A DNA stretch of 64,000 nucleotides. It comes from Chiayiivirga sp. (lineage in GTDB: Bacteria > Pseudomonadota > Gammaproteobacteria > Xanthomonadales > Xanthomonadaceae). The DNA lies in NCBI GenBank assembly GCA_022647565.1, contig JALCLA010000003.1, forward strand, positions 434,001-498,000, in the 5' to 3' direction. The notes under the pieces are model-generated. The model was not told the origin of the DNA. It worked only from the letters and a program-made list of their open reading frames with translations, and did not search any database. A program made the translations under genes and the position numbers. Below are positions 1 through 14,859 of the stretch, one piece after another (the first letter of the stretch is position 1; each line of letters begins with the position of its first letter).

Positions 1-188
1 TGATGGTCGGGGCCGACCGGATCGAAGCCGCGCGCGCGCTCAAGCCGATCGACGAGCGCCAGGTGTTCGGCAAGTCGGTGATGCTGTTCGACGGCGTGCC
101 ACGCGCGCAGCTCGCCGCCTTCGGTGAAACCCGCAACCCCGGCATCGCCGACCTGTTCGTGGCCACGATGAAAGGAACCTACGCATGA
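1..188 (+). CDS. ABC transporter ATP-binding protein, C-terminal end only
   Basis: Only the last ~61 residues lie in the window; the nucleotide-binding core (Walker A, signature, Walker B) is upstream of base 1. The visible part resembles the C-terminal accessory region of ABC-2-type exporter ATPases, with an 'LFDGVP' strand (compare the usual 'v.l.dG.p' after the H-loop) and an 'IADLFVATM' helix. Its stop codon overlaps the start of the permease gene by 4 bp (ATGA), so the two are translationally coupled and most likely form one exporter. The substrate cannot be told. Identification rests mainly on this coupling. Confidence 0.7.
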   Translation, partial: MVGADRIEAARALKPIDERQVFGKSVMLFDGVPRAQLAAFGETRNPGIADLFVATMKGTYA

Positions 189-1186
189 ACGCCGCGACCT
201 CCTCCGCCACCCGATCCAACAATCCGATGAACACCATGAAGTGGCTGCTCAGACGCGAATTCTGGGAGAACAAGGGCGGCATCTTCTGGGCGCCGGTTTT
301 CACCGGCGGCATCTACCTGGCGCTGATGATCATGGCGATCCTGGTCGGCGAGATGTCGGTCAACCGCTCGCACATCAAGATCAACAACCTCAAGCTCGGC
401 GAGCTGACCAGCAAGATCACCCCGGAAATCCAGCAGCATATCTACGCCGGCACCGAGCTCAGCCTGTACATGATTGCCGGCCTGCTGGGCGTGGTGCTGT
501 TCTTCGTGTTGTTCTTCTACTGCCTCGGCGCGCTCTACGACGACCGCCGCGACCGGAGCGTGCTGTTCTGGAAGTCGCTGCCGATCTCCGACCTGGGCAC
601 GGTGGCCTCGAAAGCGCTGACCGCCTTGCTGGTGGCACCGCTGCTCTCGACCGTCGCCGCGATCGTCACTGGAGTCGGCTTCCTGCTCCTGCTCAGCGCC
701 TACGTCGGCTTCTACGGCATCAACCCGTTCCCGCTGATGTGGGGCGAGCTGGCGCCGCTCAAGGTCGGCTTCAACCTGATCGCGATGCTGCCGGTGCAGA
801 TCCTGTGGGCCTTGCCCACCATCGGCTGGCTGCTGCTGTGCTCGGCCTGGGCCAAGAGCAAGCCCTTCCTGTGGGCGGTGGCCTTGCCGATCGGCGCCGG
901 CATCATGGTGAGCTGGTTCGACCTGATGCAGAGCATCTCGATGCCCGACACCTGGTTCTGGAAGCAAGTGGTGGCGCGCCTGCTGCTGTCTATCGCGCCG
1001 GGGAGCTGGATCGACACCGCCCAGATCGACGACAACTTCCAGGGACCACAGGACTTGTTGCGGATGGTCGACCTGGGCGCCGCCTACGCCACCCTTGCCA
1101 GTCCGCAGCTGTGGGTCGGTGCGATCGCCGGCATCGCGATGATCTTTGCGGCGGTGCACTTCCGCCGCAAGCGCGACGAAGGCTGA
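185..1186 (+). CDS. ABC-2 type transporter permease
   Basis: 333 residues. After a short hydrophilic N-terminus there is the typical ABC-2 entry 'LLRREFWENKGG' (residues ~18-30), then about six hydrophobic segments (near residues 35-55, 95-120, 145-180, 200-225, 235-255 and 305-325) separated by a long periplasmic loop. A 'LYDDRRDRSVLFWKSLP' coupling-helix motif follows the second membrane segment, as is usual for exporters of the ABC-2 family. The annotated ATG overlaps the stop of the upstream ATPase gene; an internal ATG 42 bases downstream (MNTMKW) is an alternative start. Probably the membrane half of an inner-membrane exporter. Substrate unknown. Confidence 0.88.
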   Translation: MNAATSSATRSNNPMNTMKWLLRREFWENKGGIFWAPVFTGGIYLALMIMAILVGEMSVNRSHIKINNLKLGELTSKITPEIQQHIYAGTELSLYMIAGLLGVVLFFVLFFYCLGALYDDRRDRSVLFWKSLPISDLGTVASKALTALLVAPLLSTVAAIVTGVGFLLLLSAYVGFYGINPFPLMWGELAPLKVGFNLIAMLPVQILWALPTIGWLLLCSAWAKSKPFLWAVALPIGAGIMVSWFDLMQSISMPDTWFWKQVVARLLLSIAPGSWIDTAQIDDNFQGPQDLLRMVDLGAAYATLASPQLWVGAIAGIAMIFAAVHFRRKRDEG

Positions 1187-1340
1187 CCCGCCGCGCTACG
1201 ACCTGCCCGCAGACAGGTCGTGATGCCCCGAACGCCCGGCCAAGGATGGCTGGGCCGGCGCCAAGATCGAGGGACGTCTGCTTGCCCGCACTGCTCCTGA
1301 AAATGCCCCGCCCCTACAAGGCATTCTGTTTACCCGGGAC

Positions 1341-2747
<1,407 letters not shown>

Positions 2748-2810
2748 GATCACGTCTCCTGCAGTGGTGTGCGCAGCATACGCCGCCGGACGCAGCGGGC
2801 GGCGGTGTAG

Positions 2811-4208
<1,398 letters not shown>

Positions 4209-4214
4209 ATTGCC

Positions 4215-5423
4215 GTGCCAAGCACGCCGCGCCGCCTGTCGATGGAAGTGGAAGCCAATGCCCGGCACCGGCTTGGCATGCCCGCCACGACATTCCTGCG
4301 CGACTACTGGCAGAAGCGCCCGCTGCTGATTCGTCGTGCCTTTCCCGGCTTCGAAGCGCCGCTGACGCCGGAGGATCTCGCGGGCCTTGCCTGCGAGGAA
4401 ACCGCGCTGGCACGGCTGATCCGGCACGATGCGCAACGCGATGCATGGTCGGTACGCAACGGTCCGTTCCGCGAAGACGAGTTTCCCGGTCTGCCGCGAC
4501 AGGACTGGACCCTGCTGGTGCAGGACGTGGACAAGTGGGATGGCGACGTGGCCGCATTGCTGAGCCATTTCGATTTCCTGCCGCGCTGGCGCATCGACGA
4601 TGTGATGGTGAGTTTCGCCGCACCCGGCGGTTCGGTCGGCGCGCATGTCGATCAGTACGACGTATTCCTGCTGCAGGGCCTGGGCCGGCGTCGCTGGCAG
4701 ATCGATGCACGACCGACGCCCGACACGCGTTTTCGCGACGATGTCGAGCTGAAGCTGTTGCGCCACTTCCACCCCAGCCACGATTGGGTGCTGGAGCCGG
4801 GCGACATGCTGTACCTGCCGCCGGGCGTGCCGCACCACGGCGTGGCGCTGGATGCCTGCCTCACGTTTTCGGTCGGGATGCGCGCTCCGGCACGCTCGGA
4901 ACTGCTGCTGGATTTCGCCGAGTTCCTGGCTGAGGCGATGCCCGAATCCGAGCGCTATGCCGACCCGGACCTAATCCCGGCGCGCGGTGACGGCGAGATC
5001 GATGCCGCCGCACTCCAGCGCGTGGCACGGGCGCTGGCGCCCTTCGTCGCGCCGGATGCGGCCACGCTGCGGCGCAGCTTCGGGCGCTTCATCACGTGTT
5101 ACCGCAGCGCGGGCGAGGTCGCCGCGCCGCCGCGCGTGCCCGGTGCCGCGCAGGTCGAGGCCCGCCTCGCAGCAGGGGCGCAGTTGCGCCGGCATCCGTT
5201 CGCGCGCTTTGCCTGGGCGCGCGCCGGCAAGGCGGCCGAACTGTTCGTCGACGGAGAGCTGCACGCGTGTTCCGCCGCCGCGGCACGGACGCTGTGCAGC
5301 AGTGATGGCATTGGTGCGGCGCAGTGGTCGGCGCTGGACCCGACGGGCCGTGCCCTGGCGCACCAGTTGTTCCGGCTCGGTCGCCTGATCCTGGCCTCGC
5401 CCCGACGCCGGGCACGCGCGTGA
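4215..5423 (+). CDS. roxA: Cupin-fold ribosomal oxygenase (50S protein L16 arginine hydroxylase, YcfD/RoxA family)
   Basis: 402 residues, GTG start 6 bases after purB. The Fe(II)/2-oxoglutarate JmjC-like core shows the HxD iron motif in 'VGAHVDQYDVFLLQ' and the distal histidine in 'LPPGVPHHGVA'. N-terminal 'YWQKRPLLIRRAFP' and 'LVQDVDKW' are hallmarks of the YcfD/MINA/NO66 ribosomal oxygenases; the C-terminal part matches the dimerisation and winged-helix region of that family. In E. coli this enzyme hydroxylates Arg81 of ribosomal protein L16; the same target is assumed here from the family. Its stop overlaps the start of the next gene (GTGA). Confidence 0.88.
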   Translation: MPSTPRRLSMEVEANARHRLGMPATTFLRDYWQKRPLLIRRAFPGFEAPLTPEDLAGLACEETALARLIRHDAQRDAWSVRNGPFREDEFPGLPRQDWTLLVQDVDKWDGDVAALLSHFDFLPRWRIDDVMVSFAAPGGSVGAHVDQYDVFLLQGLGRRRWQIDARPTPDTRFRDDVELKLLRHFHPSHDWVLEPGDMLYLPPGVPHHGVALDACLTFSVGMRAPARSELLLDFAEFLAEAMPESERYADPDLIPARGDGEIDAAALQRVARALAPFVAPDAATLRRSFGRFITCYRSAGEVAAPPRVPGAAQVEARLAAGAQLRRHPFARFAWARAGKAAELFVDGELHACSAAAARTLCSSDGIGAAQWSALDPTGRALAHQLFRLGRLILASPRRRARA

Positions 5424-6376
5424 TCCCCGACGATTTCCACGTCGAGATCGCGAACTACGCCACCGATTTGGCCGACCTGCGCGCCGTGCGCGAAGCGGTC
5501 TTCGTGCAGGAGCAGAGAGTATCGCCGGAGATCGAACTGGACGAGATCGACCCGCAGTGCCGCCACGTGCTGGCCCGCGACGCGCAAGGCCAGGCCATCG
5601 GCACCGGCCGCCTCACGCCCGCGGGCAAGATCGGCCGCATGGCTGTACTCGCAGGGTGGCGCGGCCGAGGCGTCGGCGACGCGATGCTGCAGACCCTGAT
5701 CGACCTCGCCCGCACTCAGGGCCACGGCCTCGTCGAGCTGCACGCGCAGGTCGATGCCATCGGTTTCTACGAACGCGCCGGCTTCGAATGCATCGGCCCG
5801 GAATACATCGAGGCCGGAATCCGCCACCGCAGCATGCAGCGCAAGCTCGATCCGTTTCCGCCAGCGGGCCGTGCCCCGCTCGCGCCCGCGCCCGAGTCAC
5901 GCGAGATCACGATCGATTCGCTGGCCCAGACCCAGGAACTGGCCTTGCAGCTGGTGGCGCAAGGCCGACGCCATCTGTGGATCTACACCCGCGACCTCGA
6001 TCCCAAGCTGTACGGCCAGGCCGACATGCTGGAAGCGATCAAGCGCTTCGCTATCGAGGCGCGCGGCGGCGACCTGCGCATCCTGCTGCAGGATGCCGAT
6101 GCCGCACTGCGCGATGGCCATGCCCTGATCGCGCTCGCACAACGCCTGCCGAGCCGCATCCAGATTCGGGTGCCGCAGGACGAGCAGGATCGCCACTACG
6201 CCGGCGCCTTCCTGCTCGACGACAGCGGTGGCTACCTGCTGCGCCCGCTGGGCAGCCGCTACGAAGGCACCGGCAACCGTCACGCGCCCGGCAAGCAACG
6301 CCAGCTGCGCGACTTCTTCGAGCCGGTGTGGGAGCGCTCCGCACCCGATCCGAGGTTGCGCCAGCTCAGCTTGTAG
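5420..6376 (+). CDS. GNAT acetyltransferase fused to a C-terminal DUF7931-like domain
   Basis: 318 residues from the GTG that overlaps the roxA stop by 4 bp. Residues 1-145 are a GNAT fold: 'RLTPAGKIGRMAVL' followed by the acetyl-CoA loop 'GWRGRGVGDAML' and 'FYERAGFE', closest in style to the ElaA/YjcF-type small acetyltransferases. Residues ~165-318 form a separate domain beginning 'REITIDSLAQTQEL' with a phospholipase-D-like look but no HKD motif; I recognise it as the region called DUF7931 in Xanthomonadales. The substrate is unknown. Being third in the purB-roxA run suggests co-expression with translation and purine genes. It converges on the lipoprotein gene with a 10-base gap. Confidence 0.8.
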   Translation: MIPDDFHVEIANYATDLADLRAVREAVFVQEQRVSPEIELDEIDPQCRHVLARDAQGQAIGTGRLTPAGKIGRMAVLAGWRGRGVGDAMLQTLIDLARTQGHGLVELHAQVDAIGFYERAGFECIGPEYIEAGIRHRSMQRKLDPFPPAGRAPLAPAPESREITIDSLAQTQELALQLVAQGRRHLWIYTRDLDPKLYGQADMLEAIKRFAIEARGGDLRILLQDADAALRDGHALIALAQRLPSRIQIRVPQDEQDRHYAGAFLLDDSGGYLLRPLGSRYEGTGNRHAPGKQRQLRDFFEPVWERSAPDPRLRQLSL

Positions 6377-6386
6377 CGCACCCCTC

Positions 6387-7847
6387 TCAGCCGCGCGTGG
6401 GCAGTGTCCCGCGCAACAGGATGCGGCAACGGTAGGAGCCGTCGGTGGAACGGCTCATTTCCAGCAACTCGGGTTGTGCGCCGACCCGATCGAGGGCGCG
6501 CAAGGCTTGCGACACCGCCTCGCTTGATGGCGCGCTGGCGCGGAAGCTGATTCGCGGTGCCTGACCTCCGACACGCTCCACCGTGACCCCGTGCGGCAGG
6601 ACGGCACCAAGCTGGGCGCGGATCGCGTCGGCATCCACAGGTTCGGGGGGCGGCGCGACCGCGGCCAGCACGGGCACTACGGGCTGGATGTCCTCCCGCC
6701 GCTCCGCCGATCGGGACGGGCTCCTGGCGCTGGCCGCCGTGGCATTGGCCGCAGGCCTGGAGGCTCCGCGCAGGACGAGCGCCGTGTCGGTCATGACGAA
6801 GCGCACGCTGCGATCCTGCGGTCGCGAGGACACGAAGATCGTCTCGACCTGCTGCGGGCCGAGCCCACCGGGGAAGCGCTCGCGCACACGCCGCAGCAGG
6901 GTCTCGGGATCGTCCTTCGGCGCGCGATAGCGCAAGTTCACCTGGCCGTCGATCACCTCGACCGCTTCCACCACCACACCTTGCGGCGCCAGCTTCTCCA
7001 GTTCGACGCGAATATCGCCGGCCACGCGGTAGCGCCGGCCATCAGCCTCGGCCTGCGCCAGCTGCCGATCGCGCTGCTCCTGCTCAAGCTCGTCGAGCGG
7101 GCGCAGCAGTTGCTGGGTGGTCACTACCCACGGCCTGAGGCGGTCATCGCGCGGCCAGTGCAGCGTGCCGGTGTAGGTGCCCGTCGGAATCGGGAATTCC
7201 TTGCAGCCGTCGCCACACCAGACAGGCACGCCGTAGGTGCTGATCTCGTCTGATTCACCGATCAGGGATCGGTCGGCACCGAGGGTCAGTCGGATCGGAT
7301 CGGTGTATTGGCGGGGCAGGTCAAGCCAGCCCTTTCGACAGTGGAAATCGATGTTGACGCGCAGATCGCGCACCTCCTCGGCCGTCGGCCCGAGATCGGC
7401 CAGCTGCCGGGCATAGGCGGCCTCGTCGCGATGTTCGAGAAAGGCGGCGCGTCCGCGATCCTGGGCCAGGTGATACAGCTGGCGGTAGCGCGGCTTCTCG
7501 TATTCGCGGATCAGGGCAAGGTGCTCGAGCACGCGATCGGCATCCTTCACGAACCGGAACTCGAACTGACCGGCCGCGAGCCGACGAATCGTGACCGCCT
7601 GCAGCTGCCGGAGCTTGACGCGATCTCGCCATTGCGATTCGAACGGTTCGAGGATCGATCCGCGAAAATTCATGTCGCGCTCGCCGGGCGGCCGGAATGC
7701 ATAGGTGCCGCTCAAGTCGGGGCAGCCATAAGCATCCAGGCCCAACGCCTCCTGGTCGGCCCGGTCGACCCCATCAACCGAACTGCCACATCCACCGAGC
7801 CACGCCGCCAGGCACAAGCCCAGCACTCCGCGCTGTCTGACGCGCAT
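6387..7847 (-). CDS. Predicted lipoprotein of unknown function
   Basis: 486 residues from the ATG at 7847, chosen because GGGGGAGGA lies just upstream and because the N-terminus from there is a lipoprotein signal: two arginines, a hydrophobic run, and lipobox 'WLGGC' with Cys at residue 20. A longer open frame continues upstream but runs into the sucA promoter region. The mature part is hydrophilic with no family I recognise. Residues ~290-350 and ~405-486 are two small alpha/beta repeats (each with a 'G V x V E x V' strand), somewhat like fimbrial-assembly or secretin-associated ferredoxin folds. A proline/serine-rich linker separates them. Probably outer-membrane anchored in the periplasm. 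Confidence 0.7.
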   Translation of the reverse strand: MRVRQRGVLGLCLAAWLGGCGSSVDGVDRADQEALGLDAYGCPDLSGTYAFRPPGERDMNFRGSILEPFESQWRDRVKLRQLQAVTIRRLAAGQFEFRFVKDADRVLEHLALIREYEKPRYRQLYHLAQDRGRAAFLEHRDEAAYARQLADLGPTAEEVRDLRVNIDFHCRKGWLDLPRQYTDPIRLTLGADRSLIGESDEISTYGVPVWCGDGCKEFPIPTGTYTGTLHWPRDDRLRPWVVTTQQLLRPLDELEQEQRDRQLAQAEADGRRYRVAGDIRVELEKLAPQGVVVEAVEVIDGQVNLRYRAPKDDPETLLRRVRERFPGGLGPQQVETIFVSSRPQDRSVRFVMTDTALVLRGASRPAANATAASARSPSRSAERREDIQPVVPVLAAVAPPPEPVDADAIRAQLGAVLPHGVTVERVGGQAPRISFRASAPSSEAVSQALRALDRVGAQPELLEMSRSTDGSYRCRILLRGTLPTRG

Positions 7848-7931
7848 TCGATCCTCCCCCAAGTCAACTTTGTCAGTATCAGGCACGAGCGGGCCGATGA
7901 AGCAGACGTGACGCCCGTGCAGTCTCCCGGA

Positions 7932-7960
7932 TGCAAGCCCTGCGCCGCTGAGGCTATAAT
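7932..7960 (+). promoter_or_regulatory. Predicted sigma-70 promoter of the sucA-sucB-lpd operon
   Basis: A perfect -10 hexamer TATAAT sits at 7955-7960, about 105 bases before the sucA GTG, in the space between sucA and the divergent lipoprotein gene. The -35 position (7932-7937, TGCAAG, 17-base spacer) is a poor match, so activation by a regulator or an extended element is possible. Called on the -10 box and its place only. Confidence 0.45.
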
Positions 7961-8065
7961 TCCGTTCTTGTTGCTGCACAGCAGCAGATTCCGGATTTTC
8001 CCCGCCCGTCCAACGAGTTAGCGCCTGAACCCCGGCCTTGCTCGCCCTCAACAGAGTCGTCCGAC

Positions 8066-10900
8066 GTGAGCAGTCTGATCCAGCAGTTCCGCCAGTCCTC
8101 GCAACTCGCCGGCGGCAGCGCCGCCTATATCGAAGACCTGTACGAGGCCTGGCTGGCCGATCCCGCCGCGGTGTCTCCGGCATGGCGAACCTACTTCGAC
8201 GGGTTCAAGGGTCGCGAAGCCGGCGACGTGCCGCATTCGCAGGTGATGCAACGGGTGGCACTGGCCGCCAGGCTCCATGGAGAAATCGCGCCACTTCCGG
8301 TCGGCGAGGACCACGCGCAAGGCCAGGGCGGCGTGCGCAAGCTGGTGACCGCCTATCGTTCCCGCGGACACCTGCGTGCCGACCTCGATCCCCTCGGCAT
8401 GGCGACCAAGGCCGAGGCCCCGGATCTCGATCTGGCCTTCCACGGCCTCGACAGCGACGATCTCGGCACCGAATTCAGCACGCAGACGTTCTTCGGCCCG
8501 GATCGGATGCAGCTCAAGGACCTGCTCGGGCGGCTGCGCGCCACCTATTGCGGCCACATTGGTGCCGAATTCATGCATATCGCCGACGCCGACCAGCGGC
8601 GCTGGCTGTACGAGCGCATGGAGCGGGCCGGCGGCAACTACCCGCTCTCGGCGGATGAGCGCAAGCGGGCGCTGAACCGACTCACCGCGGCCGAAGGCCT
8701 GGAACGCTACCTGCACACCAAGTACGTGGGGCAAAAGCGCTTCTCGCTCGAAGGCGGCGACAGCCTGATCCCGTTGATGGACACCCTGGTGCAGCGCGCC
8801 GGCACTGGCGGGGTGAAGGAGATGGTGATCGGCATGGCGCATCGCGGTCGCCTCAACGTGCTCATCAACACGCTGGGCAAGGCGCCGAACCTGCTGTTCG
8901 CCGAGTTCGAAGGCAAGCATGACGATCCCGAGGATCCGGCGCATTCGGGCGATGTGAAGTACCACATGGGCTTCAGTTCCGACGTTCAGACGCCGGGCGG
9001 CCCGATGCACCTCGCACTGGGCTTCAACCCCTCGCACCTGGAAATCATCGACCCGGTGATCGCGGGCAGCGTGCGTGCGCGCCAAGCCCGTCGCCGCGAC
9101 GAGCAGCGCGAACAGGTCGTGCCGGTGCTGATCCACGGCGACTCCGCGTTTGCCGGGCAAGGCGTGGTGATGGAACTGCTGCAGATGTCGCAGGCACGCG
9201 GCTTCGCGGTCGGTGGCACCGTGCATGTGGTGATCAACAACCAGGTCGGGTTCACCACCCATCGCGTCGACGACGTGCGCAGCACGCTCTATTGCACCGA
9301 TGTCGCCAAGATGGTGGGTGCGCCGATCCTCCACGTGAACGGCGACGATCCGGAAGCCGTGGTGTTCTGCGCCCAGCTTGCGTTCGACTTCCGCCAGCGC
9401 TTCAGGAAGGACGTGGTGATCGACCTCGTCTGCTATCGCAAGCACGGCCACAACGAAGCCGACGAACCCGCGGCCACGCAACCGCTGATGTACCAGAACA
9501 TCCGGGCGCGCAAGTCGCCGCGCGAGTTGTATGCCGAGTCACTGGCCGAACGCGGCGTGGTGACCGCCGATCAGGCCAAGGCCATGGTCGACACCTATCG
9601 CAGCAAGCTCGAACAGGGCGCGGTCACGGTCGAGCTTGCCGCGGGAGTCAACGACGAATTCGCCGTGGATTGGGGTCCGTGGCTCAAGGGCCAGCTCAAG
9701 GATCCGGTCGCCACCGGAGTGCTGCGCGCCGAACTCGACCAGCTGGCGGTCGCGATCAACACGCCGGCGGCCAGCCTCAGCCTGCATCCGCGCGTGGCCA
9801 AGATCTACGAAGACCGCCGCAAGATGGCCGCGGGCGAGCTGGCGATGGACTGGGGCTATGCCGAGAACCTCGCCTACGCCACCCTGATCAAGGATGGCTT
9901 CAAGCTGCGCCTCGTCGGCCAGGACGCCGGACGCGGCACGTTCTTCCATCGCCACGCCGTGCTGCACGACCAGAAATCCGGCGACGCAATCATGCCGCTG
10001 CGCGAACTGACCAGCAGCCCGTCCGATGTCACCATCATCGATTCGCTCTTGAGCGAAGAAGCGGTGATGGGGTTCGAATACGGCTATGCCACCGCCGACC
10101 CCACCACGCTCACGATCTGGGAAGGCCAGTTCGGCGACTTCGCCAACGGCGCGCAGGTGGTCATCGACCAGTTCCTTTCGTCGGGCGAAGCCAAGTGGGG
10201 CCGGATGTGCGGCCTGGTGCTGTTCCTGCCGCACGGCTACGAAGGGCAAGGTCCGGAACACAGTTCGGCGCGTCTGGAACGCTTCCTGCAGTTGTGCGCC
10301 CTAAACAACCTGCAGGTCTGCACCCCGACCACGCCGGCCCAGATGTTCCACATGCTGCGCCGGCAGATGAAGCGCGCCACGCGCAAGCCGCTGATCGTGA
10401 TGACCCCCAAGTCCATGCTGCGGCACAAGCTGTCGGTGTCGAGCATGGAGGAACTTGCCGGTGGCCGCTTCCAGAACCTGATTCCCGATTCGCGCGTGGC
10501 CGAAGCGAAGAAGGCCAGGCGCGTGGTGGTGTGCTCGGGCAAGGTCTACTACGACCTGATCGAGGACGCCGAGAAGCGCGGCCTGGTCGATGTCGCCGTG
10601 GTGAGGGTGGAGCAGCTGTATCCGTTCCCGCGTGAAGAACTGTCGGCCGAGCTCAAGCGCTATGGGCACGTCAAGGACGTGGTGTGGTGCCAGGAGGAGC
10701 CGATGAACCAGGGCGCGTGGTACCAGATCCAGCATCACCTGAGCGCCTGCCTGCAGAGCAAGCAGGCGCTGCACTATGCCGGTCGCGCACGCTCGCCGGC
10801 GCCGGCGTGCGGCCACCTGTCCACGCACGTCAAGGAACAGGCCAAGCTGCTTGAAGACGCGCTGGTGACCAAGCTCAACGGCGATCATCCGGCCGAATAG
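8066..10900 (+). CDS. sucA: 2-oxoglutarate dehydrogenase E1 component
   Basis: 944 residues, full length for SucA. This thiamine-diphosphate enzyme decarboxylates 2-oxoglutarate and transfers the succinyl group to the lipoyl arm of E2 in the TCA cycle. Seen: N-terminal E2-binding segment '[13 protein letters not shown]', the '[11 protein letters not shown]' active-site motif, the ThDP/Mg motif from '[10 protein letters not shown]' to '[10 protein letters not shown]', and C-terminal '[12 protein letters not shown]'. The start is GTG at 8066. It is followed after 53 bases by sucB, then lpd. The sdhCDAB genes that precede sucA in enterics are absent here. Confidence 0.97.
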   Translation: MSSLIQQFRQSSQLAGGSAAYIEDLYEAWLADPAAVSPAWRTYFDGFKGREAGDVPHSQVMQRVALAARLHGEIAPLPVGEDHAQGQGGVRKLVTAYRSRGHLRADLDPLGMATKAEAPDLDLAFHGLDSDDLGTEFSTQTFFGPDRMQLKDLLGRLRATYCGHIGAEFMHIADADQRRWLYERMERAGGNYPLSADERKRALNRLTAAEGLERYLHTKYVGQKRFSLEGGDSLIPLMDTLVQRAGTGGVKEMVIGMAHRGRLNVLINTLGKAPNLLFAEFEGKHDDPEDPAHSGDVKYHMGFSSDVQTPGGPMHLALGFNPSHLEIIDPVIAGSVRARQARRRDEQREQVVPVLIHGDSAFAGQGVVMELLQMSQARGFAVGGTVHVVINNQVGFTTHRVDDVRSTLYCTDVAKMVGAPILHVNGDDPEAVVFCAQLAFDFRQRFRKDVVIDLVCYRKHGHNEADEPAATQPLMYQNIRARKSPRELYAESLAERGVVTADQAKAMVDTYRSKLEQGAVTVELAAGVNDEFAVDWGPWLKGQLKDPVATGVLRAELDQLAVAINTPAASLSLHPRVAKIYEDRRKMAAGELAMDWGYAENLAYATLIKDGFKLRLVGQDAGRGTFFHRHAVLHDQKSGDAIMPLRELTSSPSDVTIIDSLLSEEAVMGFEYGYATADPTTLTIWEGQFGDFANGAQVVIDQFLSSGEAKWGRMCGLVLFLPHGYEGQGPEHSSARLERFLQLCALNNLQVCTPTTPAQMFHMLRRQMKRATRKPLIVMTPKSMLRHKLSVSSMEELAGGRFQNLIPDSRVAEAKKARRVVVCSGKVYYDLIEDAEKRGLVDVAVVRVEQLYPFPREELSAELKRYGHVKDVVWCQEEPMNQGAWYQIQHHLSACLQSKQALHYAGRARSPAPACGHLSTHVKEQAKLLEDALVTKLNGDHPAE

Positions 10901-10953
10901 CCGCCGCCGCATCCCGAAGATCACACCGAATCGAACCCAACAGGACGCACGCC

Positions 10954-13582
<2,629 letters not shown>

Positions 13583-13626
13583 TACTCCTCCGCGATCCCG
13601 GGACCTGGCCCGCCGGCGCACTCCTG

Positions 13627-14859
13627 ATGCAGACCGAGGCAGCGATGCGCCGACGTTCCCGAGGCCTCGGTACAACCGCGGCGCCGGCGCGTGCGACTTC
13701 CGCATCGAGGCTGCGCTGCGGGCTGTCTGTGCTGCTGGTCCTTGCCAGCCTCCGCGCGGGTGCCGACACCCCCGACGCTCGGGCGGAGCGTATCGTTGCA
13801 GACTACTTCCAGCGCAGCGGCAGTCCTGGTTTATCGGTGTCGGTGGGCTGGTGCGATCGCCTGGTGTGGTCCAGGGGCTTTGGCTTCGCCGACATCGAGC
13901 AACAGGTGCGTGTCGATCCGGCAACGACGCGCTTTCGCATCGGAAGCGTGGCCAAGCCGATGACGGCGCTGGCACTGGTGATGCTGGCAGGCAACAACCG
14001 CGTCGATCTCGATGCCGATGTGCGACGGTATGTCCCCGCGTTTCCGAAGAAGGAACACGACTTCACGGTACGGCAACTGGCCGGACACCTTGCCGGCATT
14101 CGCCACTACGCCGGCAAGGACGAGGTGTATGGCCGCAAGCACTACGCCACGGTGATGGAATCGCTGGAGATCTTCGCGGACGATCCCTTGATCGCGGTTC
14201 CCGGTGCCGAATGGAAATATTCGTCCTACGGCTACAACCTGCTGAGCGCCGTGATCGAGTCTGCCGCCGGCGAGCCCTTCCTCGCCTATCTGTCCGAGTC
14301 GGTACTGTTGCCCGTCGGCATGACCTCAACCGTGCCGGATCGGCTCGAATCCATCGTTCCGCATCGGGGCCGCTACTACCTGCGTCGTGACGGTTCGCTC
14401 TACAACGAACCCGAAGTCGACAACAGCAACAAGTGGGCGAGCGGCGGACTCCTTTCCACCACCGACGACCTCGTCCGGTTCGGGCTCGCGCATTTCGACG
14501 ATCGCCTGGTCACGGAGGAAATGCGTCAGCTCCTCTGGACCGAGCTCAAGACCACGGCCGGCACCGGTACCGGCTACGGCATCGGTTGGCGCATCGTGGT
14601 GGACGAGGCCGGCCATACCTGGCTCGGCCATGGCGGCGGCTCGATCGGTGGAACCACCCAGTTCTGGCTGTTTCCGGACAATCAACTGGTGATTGCTGCG
14701 GTCGGCAACCTGACCGATCTTGACTATTCCGACCTGATTCCCCGGTTGCGGACCAACTTCGTGGAAGGTCTGGAGCAGGCCCCGCGCGGCCCTTGTGGCA
14801 GCCAGGGATCAGCACGGGGAGAAACCCGGCCACGGCCGAACCAACGAGTGTCCCGATGA
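13627..14859 (+). CDS. Exported serine hydrolase of the beta-lactamase/penicillin-binding family (class C-like)
   Basis: About 410 residues. Family motifs are in order: S-x-x-K as 'GSVAKPM' (Ser107, Lys110), Y-x-N as 'YGYN', and the third motif as 'HGGG' (H-x-G, in place of KTG). A basic start followed by 'LSVLLVLASLRAGA' is a likely signal peptide, so it works in the periplasm. Starts at 13627 or at the second ATG (13645). This family includes esterases, D-aminopeptidases and beta-lactamase-like proteins; the sequence does not tell which. It lies 44 bases after lpd and its stop overlaps the next gene (ATGA), so it may be read from the suc operon. Confidence 0.82.
   Translation: MQTEAAMRRRSRGLGTTAAPARATSASRLRCGLSVLLVLASLRAGADTPDARAERIVADYFQRSGSPGLSVSVGWCDRLVWSRGFGFADIEQQVRVDPATTRFRIGSVAKPMTALALVMLAGNNRVDLDADVRRYVPAFPKKEHDFTVRQLAGHLAGIRHYAGKDEVYGRKHYATVMESLEIFADDPLIAVPGAEWKYSSYGYNLLSAVIESAAGEPFLAYLSESVLLPVGMTSTVPDRLESIVPHRGRYYLRRDGSLYNEPEVDNSNKWASGGLLSTTDDLVRFGLAHFDDRLVTEEMRQLLWTELKTTAGTGTGYGIGWRIVVDEAGHTWLGHGGGSIGGTTQFWLFPDNQLVIAAVGNLTDLDYSDLIPRLRTNFVEGLEQAPRGPCGSQGSARGETRPRPNQRVSR

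Noticed and set aside
179-1159. Long open frame on the strand opposite the ABC permease
   Set aside because: Composition is Arg/Gln/His-rich without any family motif, as expected from an antisense frame of a GC-rich gene.
1198-1221. Hairpin ACGACCTG/CAGGTCGT after the ABC permease gene
   Set aside because: An 8-bp stem with no T run; may be a weak terminator but the evidence is too thin for a feature.
1302-1325. AATGCC/GGCATT hairpin next to the fumC stop, with TTTT on the minus strand
   Set aside because: Only 6 bp of stem and a 12-base loop; not stable enough to call a terminator.
6433-6457. GTAG followed by a 7-bp perfect hairpin (GAGCCGT...ACGGCTC), resembling a REP unit
   Set aside because: It lies inside the lipoprotein coding sequence and lacks the CTTGC-type core of the other units, so it is probably coincidence.
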